Shown piece by piece: positions 7,505 through 16,163 of a stretch of 42,835 bases of DNA. Within the stretch, counting starts at the first letter, position 1. Each line of letters starts with the position of its first letter. This DNA comes from Bacteroidales bacterium. GTDB lineage: Bacteria > Bacteroidota > Bacteroidia > Bacteroidales > UBA932. The stretch covers positions 1 through 42,835 of the forward strand of contig SFMG01000016.1 in assembly GCA_004554455.1 (NCBI GenBank), given 5' to 3'. Both the position numbers and the translations under genes were made by a program. Under the pieces are notes generated by a model, which had not been told where the DNA came from, ran no database searches, and worked only from the letters and a program-made list of their open reading frames with translations.

Positions 7505-8452
7505 CTATTTCTGCAGGCAGCGTTTCCGGAGCGCCTGCGAATTCGGCAGCTGATAACAACGGTCGGCATAGTCCAGCCAGGCTATGGCCATTTCATATTC
7601 CTTGACAAGGTAGCAGCAGAGCGCAAGATCGTAGGCCGCACTGGCGCGACGGTCCGCCGAGCCGCGTCCGACGAGTTCAAGATATCCCTCCATCGCCCCC
7701 TTGAAATCACAGTTCACGAGTTTCTCCGATGCCTGCACCCATTCCTCATCGGAATAGTAGTAAAAGGTGCAGTTAAGCTTCTCCCACTCCGGAGCGAAGC
7801 GTCCGGCCATACTGGCTCCGCCGCTCTGTGCCATGGATGCCGCCGCGATATGGGCCAGGTCCTCAAGTTCCTCCCTGCTCTCGTTTCCATTCGCCCAGAA
7901 AGCCACAGGATACTGGCTTATGCCCCTGAACACTCTCACGGTATCCGCCTTGTCCATCGCGTCCATTACATAGAGGTTCACATAGAAAGGCACCGTGGCA
8001 TTGGTCACCAGGGAATTGGAGGTCTGGGGGTCGTCCGGGGTCTGAGGATTGTAGCCGGAGACAGGCTTATCGGCGAAAACCGACTCTTTGAAGACCGGAC
8101 GGTCCAGAAGCAGGACCACATCCGACTCCAAGTCCATTATCAGGTTCACCAGAGTGTCCTTGGCGGAATAGTCCGAATCGGGCACATAAGGCAGGGTGTA
8201 GAGCGGAATGACGGTCTCGGAGTTGAAATAATCCTTCTCCAGGCCGCTTGCAAGGCCCTCTGCCATGGCCGCGATGAAAGTCGAATCACTCTGTTTTCCG
8301 TCCACCAGATAGGCAATGGCCATAGACTTTCCGGAGAAATCGTATCCGGTAGCCGAAGGCCTGCGCACATCGACGGACATAGTGTAGCTTGACGGTCCGC
8401 ATGAAACGGCCGACAGGACTGCAAGGACTGCCAGTATTACAGGTCTTCTCAT
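7505..8452 (-). CDS. Uncharacterised lipoprotein (possibly DUF6340-like)
   Basis: About 315 residues from the ATG at 8450-8452; an upstream TTG in the same frame is less likely. The leader MRRPVILAVLAVLSAVSCGPSS is a lipoprotein signal with the lipobox ending at Cys. The mature part begins with a domain that looks like a nucleotide-free alpha/beta fold (MAIAYLVDGKQSDSTFIAAM). It ends with a helical TPR-like stretch (GAMEGYLELVGRGSADRRASAAYDLALC, EYEMAIAWLDYADRCYQLP). This layout is reminiscent of the Bacteroidota DUF6340 lipoproteins, but I am not certain of that assignment. It follows rimO closely (12 bp) and precedes glpA by 20 bp. No function is proposed. Confidence 0.82.
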   Translation of the reverse strand: MRRPVILAVLAVLSAVSCGPSSYTMSVDVRRPSATGYDFSGKSMAIAYLVDGKQSDSTFIAAMAEGLASGLEKDYFNSETVIPLYTLPYVPDSDYSAKDTLVNLIMDLESDVVLLLDRPVFKESVFADKPVSGYNPQTPDDPQTSNSLVTNATVPFYVNLYVMDAMDKADTVRVFRGISQYPVAFWANGNESREELEDLAHIAAASMAQSGGASMAGRFAPEWEKLNCTFYYYSDEEWVQASEKLVNCDFKGAMEGYLELVGRGSADRRASAAYDLALCCYLVKEYEMAIAWLDYADRCYQLPNSQALRKRCLQK

Positions 8453-8463
8453 ATCTTCAAAAT

Positions 8464-9780
8464 TCAAACGGAGACAGGCTCCGCAATCAGGTCATATTCA
8501 TCCGCTCCGGTGATGCGCACTTCTATGAAATCGCCCACCAGCGAATACGGTTCGGCCCCGCCGAAGGCGTCGGGTTCGTATCTGACGAGTATCTCTCCGT
8601 CCACTTCGGGACTTTCGTAGCGGCTGCGGCACACAAGCACCCCGTCGCTGAAGGAATCGACTATCACCTTTTCGACGCTGCCGACCCTGGAGCGGTTGAA
8701 TTCCAGGGATATGCCGCTCTGGAGCTCCATCAGGCGCTCCAGACGGGAACGCTTGGTCCTCGGAGTCACGCTGTCACGCAGGTTGGCGGCTCCCCAGGTG
8801 CCCTCCTCTTCGCTGTAGCAGAAGGCCCCCAGCCTTTCGAAGCGGGCCTCGCGCACGAAGTCGAGCAGTTCCCCGAACTCCTTGCGGCCCTCGCCGGGAT
8901 GCCCCACTATCATAGTGGTCCTGAGCACGACTCCTGGCACCTTTTCCCTCATACGTCGTATAAGTTTCCTCGTCCACTCGCCGTTGACGTGGCGGTGCAT
9001 ATTGTCAAGCACCTTGTCGGATATGTGCTGCAGCGGGATGTCCATATAAGGGCAGACCTTGGGATTGTGAGCCATCTGCTCGAGCACGTCATCCGGGAAA
9101 TCGGCCGGATAGGAGTAATGTATCCTTATCCATTCTATGCCGTCTATGGCCGAGAGTTTCTCCAGCAGCTCCGCAAGGGCGCGGCGACGGTAGAGGTCCA
9201 GGCCGTAATAGGTGGTGTCCTGGGCTATGACTATGAGTTCCCTTACTCCCTTGAGGGCGAGCATCTCCGCCTCGTGGACCAGATCCTCCATAGGCACGGA
9301 GCGATGGGCTCCGCGTATGTGAGGTATGGCGCAGTAGGAGCAACGCCTGTCGCAGCCCTCGGAGACTTTCAGGAAGGCATAGTGGGACGGGGTGGTCAGC
9401 ACGCGGGAAGACTTGCACGGAGCTTTCGGATCGACTCCGAGAGTCTCGAGTATCTCATCGAAGCCCCTTGCCCCGAACCAGCCGTCCACCTCCGGTATCA
9501 GCCCGGGCATATCCTCCATGTAACGCTGCGAAAGGCAGCCGAAGACATATATCTTCCCTGCCTTTCCCGCCTTCTTGAGCTCGACGGCTTCGAGTATGGC
9601 CTGAATGGACTCCTCCTTTGCGTCACCTATGAAGCCGCAGGTGTTCAGAAGAAGAAAATCCACCGGCGAAGTCTCCCCTTCCGGAGAGATTTCGTAGATG
9701 GATTCAAGCCGCGAGAGCAGGTGCTCACTGTCAACCCTGTTCTTGGAGCAGCCGAGTGTCTGTATGCGAAGCGTCTGCAT
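8464..9780 (-). CDS. rimO: Ribosomal protein S12 methylthiotransferase RimO
   Basis: 438 residues, full length for RimO, a radical SAM enzyme that methylthiolates an aspartate of ribosomal protein S12. The N-terminal UPF0004 domain has the three cluster cysteines (TLGCSKNRVDSE, LNTCGFIGDAKEES, VFGCLSQRY). The radical SAM motif is CDRRCSYCAIPHIRG, and a C-terminal TRAM domain covers about residues 370-435. SEHLL after CSKNRVD and the short linker favour RimO over MiaB. Its ATG overlaps the stop of the upstream DUF5606 gene by one base (TAATG), so the two are co-translated. Confidence 0.96.
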   Translation of the reverse strand: MQTLRIQTLGCSKNRVDSEHLLSRLESIYEISPEGETSPVDFLLLNTCGFIGDAKEESIQAILEAVELKKAGKAGKIYVFGCLSQRYMEDMPGLIPEVDGWFGARGFDEILETLGVDPKAPCKSSRVLTTPSHYAFLKVSEGCDRRCSYCAIPHIRGAHRSVPMEDLVHEAEMLALKGVRELIVIAQDTTYYGLDLYRRRALAELLEKLSAIDGIEWIRIHYSYPADFPDDVLEQMAHNPKVCPYMDIPLQHISDKVLDNMHRHVNGEWTRKLIRRMREKVPGVVLRTTMIVGHPGEGRKEFGELLDFVREARFERLGAFCYSEEEGTWGAANLRDSVTPRTKRSRLERLMELQSGISLEFNRSRVGSVEKVIVDSFSDGVLVCRSRYESPEVDGEILVRYEPDAFGGAEPYSLVGDFIEVRITGADEYDLIAEPVSV

Positions 9781-10208
9781 TATTTCTCCTCTGCTTCCTT
9801 CTCCCTGTCCTCGTCGGTGACGAAATCAAGGCTTGCGTGCTCCCTGAGGCAGTTGTACCAATCGACAACCTTCTTCATGTGGGAAAGGTGGAAGCGGTCG
9901 GCATCGTAGTCGGGAACGGCCTCGTCGAAGAGGGCCTTTATCTGCTTAGGGTCGGACTTCGATGAAGGAGCCGCCTCTCCGCCGAGTTTCTCGCGAAGTT
10001 TTCCGAATACCTCGGAAAGCTTGAGCTCGCCGTCGCCGGCGTATATGGATATGTCTTCGAGGGTGCTGATACGCGCGCTCATTCCGAAGAGGCTGCGCTT
10101 GCCGTCCGTCAGGGACTCGGCTATCACACCGTTTCTTGCCTGATTTACATAGAGATAAAGTCCGCTATATCCGGATACTGAAAGTACTTTTGCAAGATCT
10201 GTTTTCAT
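9780..10208 (-). CDS. DUF5606 family protein
   Basis: 142 residues. The N-terminal ~75 residues match the Bacteroidota DUF5606 pattern: VLSVSGYSGLYLYVNQARNG, IAESLTDGKRSLF, ISTLEDISIYAGDGELKLSEV. The C-terminal part has ALFDEAVPDYDADRFHLSHM and KKVVDWYNCL, followed by a charged tail. The family is conserved in Bacteroidota but its role is unknown to me. It usually sits near coaE/yajC, as here. It has its own promoter (10227-10257) and overlaps rimO by one base. Confidence 0.9.
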   Translation of the reverse strand: MKTDLAKVLSVSGYSGLYLYVNQARNGVIAESLTDGKRSLFGMSARISTLEDISIYAGDGELKLSEVFGKLREKLGGEAAPSSKSDPKQIKALFDEAVPDYDADRFHLSHMKKVVDWYNCLREHASLDFVTDEDREKEAEEK

Positions 10209-10226
10209 AGTTGGGAATATTTATGT

Positions 10227-10257
10227 CAATTATAGGGAATTTTGTCGGATTATCAAA
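10227..10257 (-). promoter_or_regulatory. Promoter for DUF5606-rimO
   Basis: On the minus strand TTTG (complement of 10254-10257) is followed after 19 bp by TATAATTG (complement of 10227-10234), a seven-of-eight match to TAnnTTTG. The -33 box overlaps the stop codon of coaE. The start codon lies about 19 bases past the -7 box, so the leader is very short. Confidence 0.6.
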
Positions 10258-10852
10258 GCTTTTCCGAAGCAATTTGCCTCAGGACCCCGTCCAGCGCCGC
10301 CTCCAGCGCCTTGAAATCGCCGCTGTTGTCCAGCACAAAGTCAACTGCAGGATGTTCCGGTCCGGCCTTCTGGCTCTGCATTCTGCGTCTTACGCTTTCG
10401 GCCGCCGACCCGTCCCGCTCCATCGCACGGCGCAGGCGCAGCTCTTCCGGCGCATCCACATATATCACATAGTCGGCGAAGCCTTCCGGCAGTCCCCTGT
10501 CCAGCAATATGGCCGACTCGAAAGCGACCAGGGCGCAGTCGGGACGTTCCGCCTTCCAGGCCTCGAAATCGCGGAATACGGCAGGATGCACAAGCGCCTC
10601 GAGGGCCCTGCGCTTCTCCTCATCCGCGAATATGAGCTCCGCCAGCGCGCGTCTGTCCACATCCCCGTCGCGGAACACCCGCTCCCCGAAAAGCCGGCGC
10701 AGCGAGTCCCGCAGAGACGCTTCCCGGTCGTAGAGAGACTTGGCCATATCGTCTGAAAAATAGACAGGGACGCCCCTTTCGATGAGCATACGGCTCACCG
10801 CGGACTTCCCTGCACCTATGCCTCCGGTGACCAGCAGTACCTTCGTGCTCAT
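10253..10852 (-). CDS. coaE: Dephospho-CoA kinase
   Basis: About 199 residues from the ATG at 10850-10852. It phosphorylates dephospho-CoA, the last step of coenzyme A synthesis. The P-loop GGIGAGKSAVSRML is near the N-terminus. It is followed by the CoaE pattern VPVYFSDDMAKSLY, HPAVFRDFEAW, FESAILLDRGL, VIYVDAPEELRLRRAMERDG and VLDNSGDFKALEAAL. An in-frame ATG six codons earlier lies inside the upstream gene; the chosen start forms the common ATGA overlap with the YbbR stop codon. Confidence 0.95.
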   Translation of the reverse strand: MSTKVLLVTGGIGAGKSAVSRMLIERGVPVYFSDDMAKSLYDREASLRDSLRRLFGERVFRDGDVDRRALAELIFADEEKRRALEALVHPAVFRDFEAWKAERPDCALVAFESAILLDRGLPEGFADYVIYVDAPEELRLRRAMERDGSAAESVRRRMQSQKAGPEHPAVDFVLDNSGDFKALEAALDGVLRQIASEKL

Positions 10853-11832
10853 CTGTCCATTACCAGGCATTCCACCATAGCCGGCTCAGTCCTCCAATCC
10901 AGAAGCTTTCCCTCGTAGCCGCTCATCCTGACCAGACAGCGGCCCTCCCTCGAGACGAGGAAGTCGTTGTAATCGACATAGAGAGTGGCCGACTCCAGGG
11001 GTATTGATTCGGGCGGATACGGACAGAGGAAAAAGGCCTCCACCTCGGAAGGCACAAGGACTGCATCCTTGTCCGCCGGCAGATTGATTATTTTCAGGCG
11101 GAAACGGGAACTGAGTTCGGTGTACCTGACCACGGGAGCCAGATAGCTGACGCTTTCCTTGGAGAAATCGACATCCTTGACCCTGCGCAGCTTCACCTCC
11201 CCCTTTACGTCCCTGTCCAGATCCGTCCTGACAAGCTTCTCGGTATAGACGGCGTCTATGCTCTCAAGCTGGGATGGCTCCCCATAGACCGTCACCGAGT
11301 CCGGTTCCAGTCTCACGGGGCCGTCGAGTATGTACTGCTCCCTGCAGGAGATGTCCCCCATCAGCACGACGGGCACCCTGCGGCAGATTCTCGGCGGGAA
11401 GCTGAAGAAGAGCGTGTCGGTAAAGATGTACTCCACCTTGGCGGTCTCTCCGAATATCTGGGGATTGTACTCCTGGAGCTCCCTGGCGGTGATGTAGAAC
11501 CTGTCCCCGGAAGCGTGATGGAGATTTGCAGCGTCCAGCTGGAGCCGGCATTCGCGACGGCCGTACTGCCAGCGCAGACGCAGGAGGTTGTAGCCCGTGG
11601 TGCGGCAGCTGGCGTGGACGCCGGCCGGATTGGCGGAAACGGAAACGCGGCCATCGATGTTGCTCTGGGCCCGTACGTTCACGTCCACGAAATCGGAATA
11701 GGAGAGGGAGAGGTTGTGGATTATCCAAATACTGAAAGCCAACAAGAGAGAGAGAAAGAAAACCTTCCAGTCCCTCCTGTCGGTACTTCTGAGCCTTTCC
11801 AAGAAGGCTCCCCCTTTATTCCAAGCCTTCAC
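10849..11832 (-). CDS. YbbR-like domain protein
   Basis: 327 residues starting at GTG, since no in-frame ATG precedes the membrane segment. A single N-terminal transmembrane helix (VFFLSLLLAFSIWIIHNLSLS, about 24-44) is followed by an extracytoplasmic part with YbbR repeats. The motif RRVPVVLMGDISCREQYILDGPVRLEPDSVTVYG is characteristic, and SYLAPVVRYTELSSRFRLKIINLPADKD follows. YbbR proteins in Firmicutes regulate the cyclic-di-AMP synthase CdaA; in Bacteroidota the partner is not established. The gene lies between yajC and coaE, the order usual in Bacteroidales, and overlaps coaE by 4 bp. Confidence 0.9.
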   Translation of the reverse strand: MKAWNKGGAFLERLRSTDRRDWKVFFLSLLLAFSIWIIHNLSLSYSDFVDVNVRAQSNIDGRVSVSANPAGVHASCRTTGYNLLRLRWQYGRRECRLQLDAANLHHASGDRFYITARELQEYNPQIFGETAKVEYIFTDTLFFSFPPRICRRVPVVLMGDISCREQYILDGPVRLEPDSVTVYGEPSQLESIDAVYTEKLVRTDLDRDVKGEVKLRRVKDVDFSKESVSYLAPVVRYTELSSRFRLKIINLPADKDAVLVPSEVEAFFLCPYPPESIPLESATLYVDYNDFLVSREGRCLVRMSGYEGKLLDWRTEPAMVECLVMDR

Positions 11833-11853
11833 GGGTAAATTCTGTGCGTCCGC

Positions 11854-12246
11854 CTAGTTCTTCTTGGCTGACGGATCCCTCTGAACGGAGTTCTTGCTCA
11901 CGCGGATCTTGACATCCTTATCGACCTCGATGAGCAGGGTGTTCTCCTTGACCTCGACAACCACTCCGTAGATTCCGCCTGCTGTGATGACCCTGGTGCC
12001 GTTCTCGATGGAATTGAGGAATTTCTCCTGTTCCTTCTGGGCCTTGCGCTGCGGACGGATCATAAAGAGCCACATTATCACGAAGAGACCTATGAGCATC
12101 ACCCAGGTCATCCAGCCGTTGTTCGGCGTCTTCTGGGCGGCTTCTGCGGTTGCGGCTGCAGCGTCTGCACCCTGGGTGAGCGCCTGTGCGGCCTCTGAGT
12201 TGGAAACTATCTCCTGTGCCTGGAGAAGAAGGTAGTAAAGATTCAT
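11854..12246 (-). CDS. yajC: Preprotein translocase accessory subunit YajC
   Basis: 130 residues. An N-terminal Ala/Gln-rich stretch is followed by one transmembrane helix (WMTWVMLIGLFVIMWLFMI, about 45-63) and the family signature RPQRKAQKEQEKFLNSIENGTRVITAGGIYGVV. It associates with SecDF-YidC beside the SecYEG translocon. The N-terminal extension before the helix is longer than in E. coli YajC but is common in Bacteroidota. It sits between nusB and the YbbR gene. Confidence 0.95.
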   Translation of the reverse strand: MNLYYLLLQAQEIVSNSEAAQALTQGADAAAATAEAAQKTPNNGWMTWVMLIGLFVIMWLFMIRPQRKAQKEQEKFLNSIENGTRVITAGGIYGVVVEVKENTLLIEVDKDVKIRVSKNSVQRDPSAKKN

Positions 12247-12287
12247 ATCGCTTTGTATTTAATAAGATTATCGCATTGAAGAATAGG

Positions 12288-13259
12288 CTAAAGGGTCTTA
12301 GTGCTTCCGCTCTCCGAAAGGAGCTTGCGCACCGCCCTGTCGAGCAGTCCGTTCACGAAGACGCTGCTCTTCGGGGTGCCGTAGAACTTGGATATCTCCA
12401 CATATTCATTGATGGACACCCTGGCCGGAATGCTGTCGAAGTTCATCACCTCGGCCAGACAGCAGACCATCAGGCATACGTCCGTGGAAACCAGCCTGTC
12501 CTTTTCGAAGGAGGAAACCAGGGAGGAGAGCAGGTCCGAATACTTGCCGTAGGCCGCATAGGAGCAGCGCAGCAGCTTGAGACTGAAGTCCCTGTCGCTT
12601 TCCACCTTGCGTCCCTCGAGGGAGAGCGTGTCGCTCTGGTAGAGAGGCGGGAGGGTCCAGCGTCCGCCCCTGGAGATGAGTTCCAGACTGCGGCAGCAGC
12701 AGCTCAGCGCATAGGCGAGGTCGTCGTTCCAGAGCAGGGACATATCCTCCAGTATGGCTGCGATGTCGTCGTTATCGACGAATTCCTCTTCGAAGATATG
12801 TATGAAGAGGCGCACGTCCCCGGCGAGGGAGCGGTCCGGCGATTCCATATACTCGCGATACCAGTCCTTGAGGGCTATGTCGTTGAGCATGGACTTGAAT
12901 ATGAGGTCGTACTGGCCCCAATCGAATTTCGGGAAGCGCTTCTTGAAAAGCTTGCCGAAGACTTCATCCTCCCTGAAGAGGGCGGCGAGGGCGTTGTCGG
13001 CGAACTTGGTGTTGGGATTCTTCTCGGCTTCCGTCTTGTTTATTTTCCTGGAGGCGGCCTCTATTCTCTGACGGGCCAGGTCGGTAAGCGGAACTATCGT
13101 TCCGAGCATAAGCATATATAGGTCCCTTGTGGCCTCGCAGGACTGCCCGAGGGCGGCCTCGAGGTCCTTCAGCTCGGGCGGATTCTGGGAATCGCGGGTG
13201 AATACGGCGCCGTAGAGTACCTTGAACGCCTTGATTCTCAAGATTCTTCTATTCAACAT
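12288..13259 (-). CDS. nusB: Transcription antitermination factor NusB (long Bacteroidota form)
   Basis: About 323 residues from the ATG at 13257-13259, preferred because MLNRRILRIKAFKVLYG is the family N-terminus and a promoter -7 box lies just upstream. The N-terminal half is divergent. The C-terminal ~120 residues carry the NusB fold with RLVSTDVCLMVCCLAEVMNFDSIPARVSINEYVEISKFYGTPKSSVFVNGLLD. Bacterial NusB is usually about 140 residues; the extended form of about 310 is typical of Bacteroidota. It acts in rRNA antitermination with NusE, and perhaps does more in this phylum. Confidence 0.93.
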   Translation of the reverse strand: MLNRRILRIKAFKVLYGAVFTRDSQNPPELKDLEAALGQSCEATRDLYMLMLGTIVPLTDLARQRIEAASRKINKTEAEKNPNTKFADNALAALFREDEVFGKLFKKRFPKFDWGQYDLIFKSMLNDIALKDWYREYMESPDRSLAGDVRLFIHIFEEEFVDNDDIAAILEDMSLLWNDDLAYALSCCCRSLELISRGGRWTLPPLYQSDTLSLEGRKVESDRDFSLKLLRCSYAAYGKYSDLLSSLVSSFEKDRLVSTDVCLMVCCLAEVMNFDSIPARVSINEYVEISKFYGTPKSSVFVNGLLDRAVRKLLSESGSTKTL

Positions 13260-13276
13260 TTTCAGCAAAATTTTGA

Positions 13277-13284
13277 CAAAGATA
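13277..13284 (-). promoter_or_regulatory. -7 box for nusB
   Basis: TATCTTTG on the minus strand matches TAnnTTTG exactly and lies 18 bases upstream of the nusB start. No TTTG is found 19-21 bp further upstream, so only the -7 element is supported. Confidence 0.45.
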
Positions 13285-13306
13285 CAGCGATTTTCAGAAA
13301 AAAGTC

Positions 13307-13314
13307 TAACTTTG
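13307..13314 (+). promoter_or_regulatory. -7 box for the PUR-family gene
   Basis: TAACTTTG matches TAnnTTTG and lies 30 bases before the start codon at 13345. A TTTG is present upstream, but at 31 bp rather than 19-21, so the -33 element is not clear. It is back to back with the nusB box in this divergent promoter region. Confidence 0.45.
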
Positions 13315-13344
13315 TTGAGATTTACACTCAAAATTAAGAGACAA

Positions 13345-13689
13345 ATGTACCGTGATGATTATGATGGAGGCTACACTCAGGAGCGTAGCGGTGAGGATGT
13401 GTATTCAAAGCCGGTGAGAGCGGGCAAGAGAACATACTTCTTCGATGTCAAGGCCACCAAGGGCAATGACTACTACCTTACTATCACCGAAAGCAAGCGC
13501 CGCGTCGAAAGAGACGGCAGCTACAGCTACGACAAGCACAAGATCTTTCTCTACAAGGAAGACTTTGAAAAGTTCTCGGAAGGTCTTCAGGAAGCAGTTG
13601 AGTACATAAAGAAAAACTGCAGCTTCGAGGTGAACGAAAGACGGCCTGCCGAGGGAAATGGTGAAGACATCAGCTTCGAAGACCTTTAG
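13345..13689 (+). CDS. PUR-family DNA/RNA-binding protein (DUF3276)
   Basis: 114 residues from the ATG at 13345. A short variable N-terminus rich in Tyr, Asp and Gly is followed by the PUR-alpha-like domain: VRAGKRTYFFDVKATKGNDYYLTITESKRR, YSYDKHKIFLYKEDFEKFSEGLQEAVEYI. PUR proteins bind single-stranded nucleic acids rich in purines. The bacterial DUF3276 form is near universal in Bacteroidota, but its cellular target is not known to me. It is a single-gene unit: its own -7 box is upstream and a clear intrinsic terminator follows 20 bases after the stop. Confidence 0.93.
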   Translation: MYRDDYDGGYTQERSGEDVYSKPVRAGKRTYFFDVKATKGNDYYLTITESKRRVERDGSYSYDKHKIFLYKEDFEKFSEGLQEAVEYIKKNCSFEVNERRPAEGNGEDISFEDL

Positions 13690-13709
13690 AAATCTTTTAA
13701 AATACAAGG

Positions 13710-13731
13710 GCTGGCCTCTGGCCGGCTTTTT
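13710..13731 (+). terminator. Intrinsic terminator after the PUR-family gene
   Basis: GCTGGCC (13710-13716), a TCT loop and GGCCGGC (13720-13726) form a 7-bp stem with one G-T pair, followed by five T residues and further AT-rich sequence. It lies between the PUR gene and nadE. Confidence 0.75.
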
Positions 13732-13755
13732 ATTTGTTTGCCGACAGCTCAGAAT

Positions 13756-15750
13756 ATGGAAAATACAAAGAGCCATGGCTTTGTGAGGGTCGCCGCCGCG
13801 GCCCCGGCCATCAGATTGGCTGACCCTAAGGGAAATGCCGAAGAGATATGCCGCCTGATCGACAGGGCGGAGGAAAGACAGGTCGCCATAGCCGTGTTCG
13901 CGGAACTCTGCGTCACGGGTTACACCTGCGGGGACCTTTTCACCCAGAGAGCCCTGATAAGGGGCGCGGAAGAGGCGGTGGAAAGCATAGCGGAGCACAC
14001 GAGGGGCAAGGCCATCACGGCAATCGTAGGCACCCCCGTCCTCTACCACGGACTGCTCTACAACTGCGGAGTGGTGATAAGGGAGGGACGGATTCACGGA
14101 ATAGTTCCTAAAATCCATCTGCCCAACACCAGCGAGTTCTACGAGGCCCGCTGGTTCACTTCCGGAGCCGACCTGGGCACGGGAGCCGTCATCGATTTCG
14201 CCGGCAGCCGCAACTGCCCTATCAGCAGCTACCTGCTCTTCAATCTGGGCGAGGCCTGCTTCGGGATAGAGCTCTGCGAGGACCTCTGGGCCCCGGTGCC
14301 TCCGTCCACCTACCACTGTATGATGGGCGCACACATCATAGCCAACCTCTCTGCCAGCGACGAAGTCTCCGGCAAGCAGGAATATCGCAAACGCCTCGTG
14401 GGCCAGCAGTCCTCCAGGGCCCGCTGCGCCTATATCTACGCCTGCAGCGGCTGGGGCGAGTCCACACAGGACACGGTCTTCGGCGGCGGAGGAATCATTT
14501 GCGAAGGCGGCGAACTGCTCGCGGAAGGCAAGCGTTTCAGCAGCGAATCCAGCCTGCTGGTCAGCGACATAGACATAGAGACCATAGACAACAGCCGCCT
14601 GAAGAGCCACACCTTCAACTCTGTGACCCCGGACGGAACCAGATCGTCCTCCTATCGCAAAGCATATCTCCGGGTGGACCTGGGAGAGCTCCCGGAAACC
14701 GACTTTGAAAAAGAGCTGGACAGGAAGCTCGACCCTCTGCCTTTCATACCAAAGGGAGACAGGCTGCAGGTAGGCAAAGCCCTGGACGAGATCATCGACA
14801 TACAGCTTACGGGCCTGGCCTCCAGGATGCTGCACATCAACTGCAAGAACGCGGTGATAGGAGTGTCCGGCGGCCTTGACAGCACCCACGCCCTGCTCGT
14901 CACCTGTCTGGCCTTCGACAAGCTGGGACTGGACCGCAAGGGCATATTGGCGGTCACAATGCCGGGCTACGGCACCAGCGGCCGCACCCGCAACAATGCC
15001 GGCCTGCTTATGGACGCGCTGGGAGTGAGCAGCCGCGAGATCAGCATCAAGGCGGCCTGCGACCAGCATTTCAAGGACATAGGCCACGACAGCAGCATAC
15101 ACGACCACACCTACGAGAATTCCCAGGCCAGGGAGAGGACACAGATACTTATGGACCTCGCCAACAAGACCGGCGGACTGGTGGTCGGCACCGGAGACCT
15201 GAGCGAGCTGGCCCTGGGCTGGTGCACCTACAATGGCGACCACATGTCGATGTACGGAGTGAACGCCGGCGTGAGCAAGACTCTGATAAGGGTGCTCGTG
15301 GACCATCTCGCCAGGAAGATGGAAGCCGAAGGAAAGGCCGGGGCGGAGGTGCTCCGGGACATTATCGACACTCCTATCAGCCCCGAGCTGCTTCCTGCCG
15401 GAGAGGACGGCAGCATAGCCCAGGTGACCGAGGACATAGTCGGTCCTTACGAGCTCCACGACTTCTTCCTCTACAACATCTTCACCTACGGCTACACACC
15501 GGAGAAGATATGCTTCCTCGCCCGCAAGGCCTTCGCCCCGGGCAATGTGAGCGGCCTGGTCTTCGACGGGCAGACCATAGTCAGGTGGATGAACACCTTC
15601 ATACGCCGTTTCTTCAGCCAGCAGTTCAAGCGTTCCTGCCTGCCGGACGGCCCTAAGGTCGGACCGGTCAGCCTGTCCCCGAGAGGAGACTGGAGAATGC
15701 CTTCGGACGCCTGTCCGGAAATATGGAAAGAAAATATAAGCAAGATATGA
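13756..15750 (+). CDS. nadE: Glutamine-dependent NAD+ synthetase
   Basis: About 664 residues from the ATG at 13756; an upstream in-frame TTG is less likely. It makes NAD from nicotinate adenine dinucleotide with glutamine as nitrogen source. The N-terminal nitrilase-type glutaminase domain (about 1-290) has the catalytic triad in FAELCVTGYTCGDLF (Glu50), VPKIHLPN (Lys) and FGIELCEDLWAP (Cys). The C-terminal synthetase domain has the ATP pyrophosphatase P-loop VSGGLDSTHALLV and later VVGTGDLSELALGW. This is the long two-domain form of about 650-680 residues. Its stop overlaps the next start (ATGA), beginning a seven-gene run. Confidence 0.96.
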   Translation: MENTKSHGFVRVAAAAPAIRLADPKGNAEEICRLIDRAEERQVAIAVFAELCVTGYTCGDLFTQRALIRGAEEAVESIAEHTRGKAITAIVGTPVLYHGLLYNCGVVIREGRIHGIVPKIHLPNTSEFYEARWFTSGADLGTGAVIDFAGSRNCPISSYLLFNLGEACFGIELCEDLWAPVPPSTYHCMMGAHIIANLSASDEVSGKQEYRKRLVGQQSSRARCAYIYACSGWGESTQDTVFGGGGIICEGGELLAEGKRFSSESSLLVSDIDIETIDNSRLKSHTFNSVTPDGTRSSSYRKAYLRVDLGELPETDFEKELDRKLDPLPFIPKGDRLQVGKALDEIIDIQLTGLASRMLHINCKNAVIGVSGGLDSTHALLVTCLAFDKLGLDRKGILAVTMPGYGTSGRTRNNAGLLMDALGVSSREISIKAACDQHFKDIGHDSSIHDHTYENSQARERTQILMDLANKTGGLVVGTGDLSELALGWCTYNGDHMSMYGVNAGVSKTLIRVLVDHLARKMEAEGKAGAEVLRDIIDTPISPELLPAGEDGSIAQVTEDIVGPYELHDFFLYNIFTYGYTPEKICFLARKAFAPGNVSGLVFDGQTIVRWMNTFIRRFFSQQFKRSCLPDGPKVGPVSLSPRGDWRMPSDACPEIWKENISKI

Positions 15751-16163
15751 ATAGAACAGTCAAAAGAGGCGGAGCGCTGCTATTTGCGATCATTCTGTTT
15801 GCGGCCATTCTGATTGCTGCCGCAGGACTCTTTTACTTCCGCTACGGCTTCGTGTTCGGCGAAGGCGTCAAGGCGGGTGTGCTCAACCGCGTGGTTTACA
15901 AGGGCTATGTATTCAAAACCTATGAGGGATATATCATCCAGGAGGGCTTTAATTCCACGACAGGCAAAGCGAGCGGCAATGTGATACAGTCCAACGAATT
16001 CTATTTCTCGGTCACCGACAAGGCCATAGCCGATTCACTGATGTACCACTGCGGCGGCAAGCACGTGCAGCTCCACTACAAGGAGTACCGCGGAGCACTG
16101 CCATGGAGAGGTCAGGAGAGATTCATAGTGGACGGCATAGTTTCAGTAAGCGATTATCAATGA
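15747..16163 (+). CDS. Small single-span membrane protein of unknown function
   Basis: 138 residues from the ATG at 15747, which forms an ATGA overlap with the nadE stop. One N-terminal transmembrane helix (ALLFAIILFAAILIAAAGLFYF) precedes an extracytoplasmic domain with YGFVFGEGVKAGVLNRVVYKGYVFKTYEG, STTGKASGNVIQSNEFYFSVTD and LHYKEYRGALPWRGQERFIVD. Homologous Bacteroidota proteins are often labelled 6-phosphogluconate dehydrogenase in databases, but nothing here resembles that enzyme: there is no Rossmann motif and the length is far too short. Role unknown. It is translationally coupled on both sides, to nadE and to the S9 peptidase. Confidence 0.88.
   Translation: MNRTVKRGGALLFAIILFAAILIAAAGLFYFRYGFVFGEGVKAGVLNRVVYKGYVFKTYEGYIIQEGFNSTTGKASGNVIQSNEFYFSVTDKAIADSLMYHCGGKHVQLHYKEYRGALPWRGQERFIVDGIVSVSDYQ

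Noticed and set aside
13405..15459. 684-residue minus-strand frame
   Set aside because: Antisense shadow of nadE and the PUR gene; no recognisable domain, and it spans the terminator between them.
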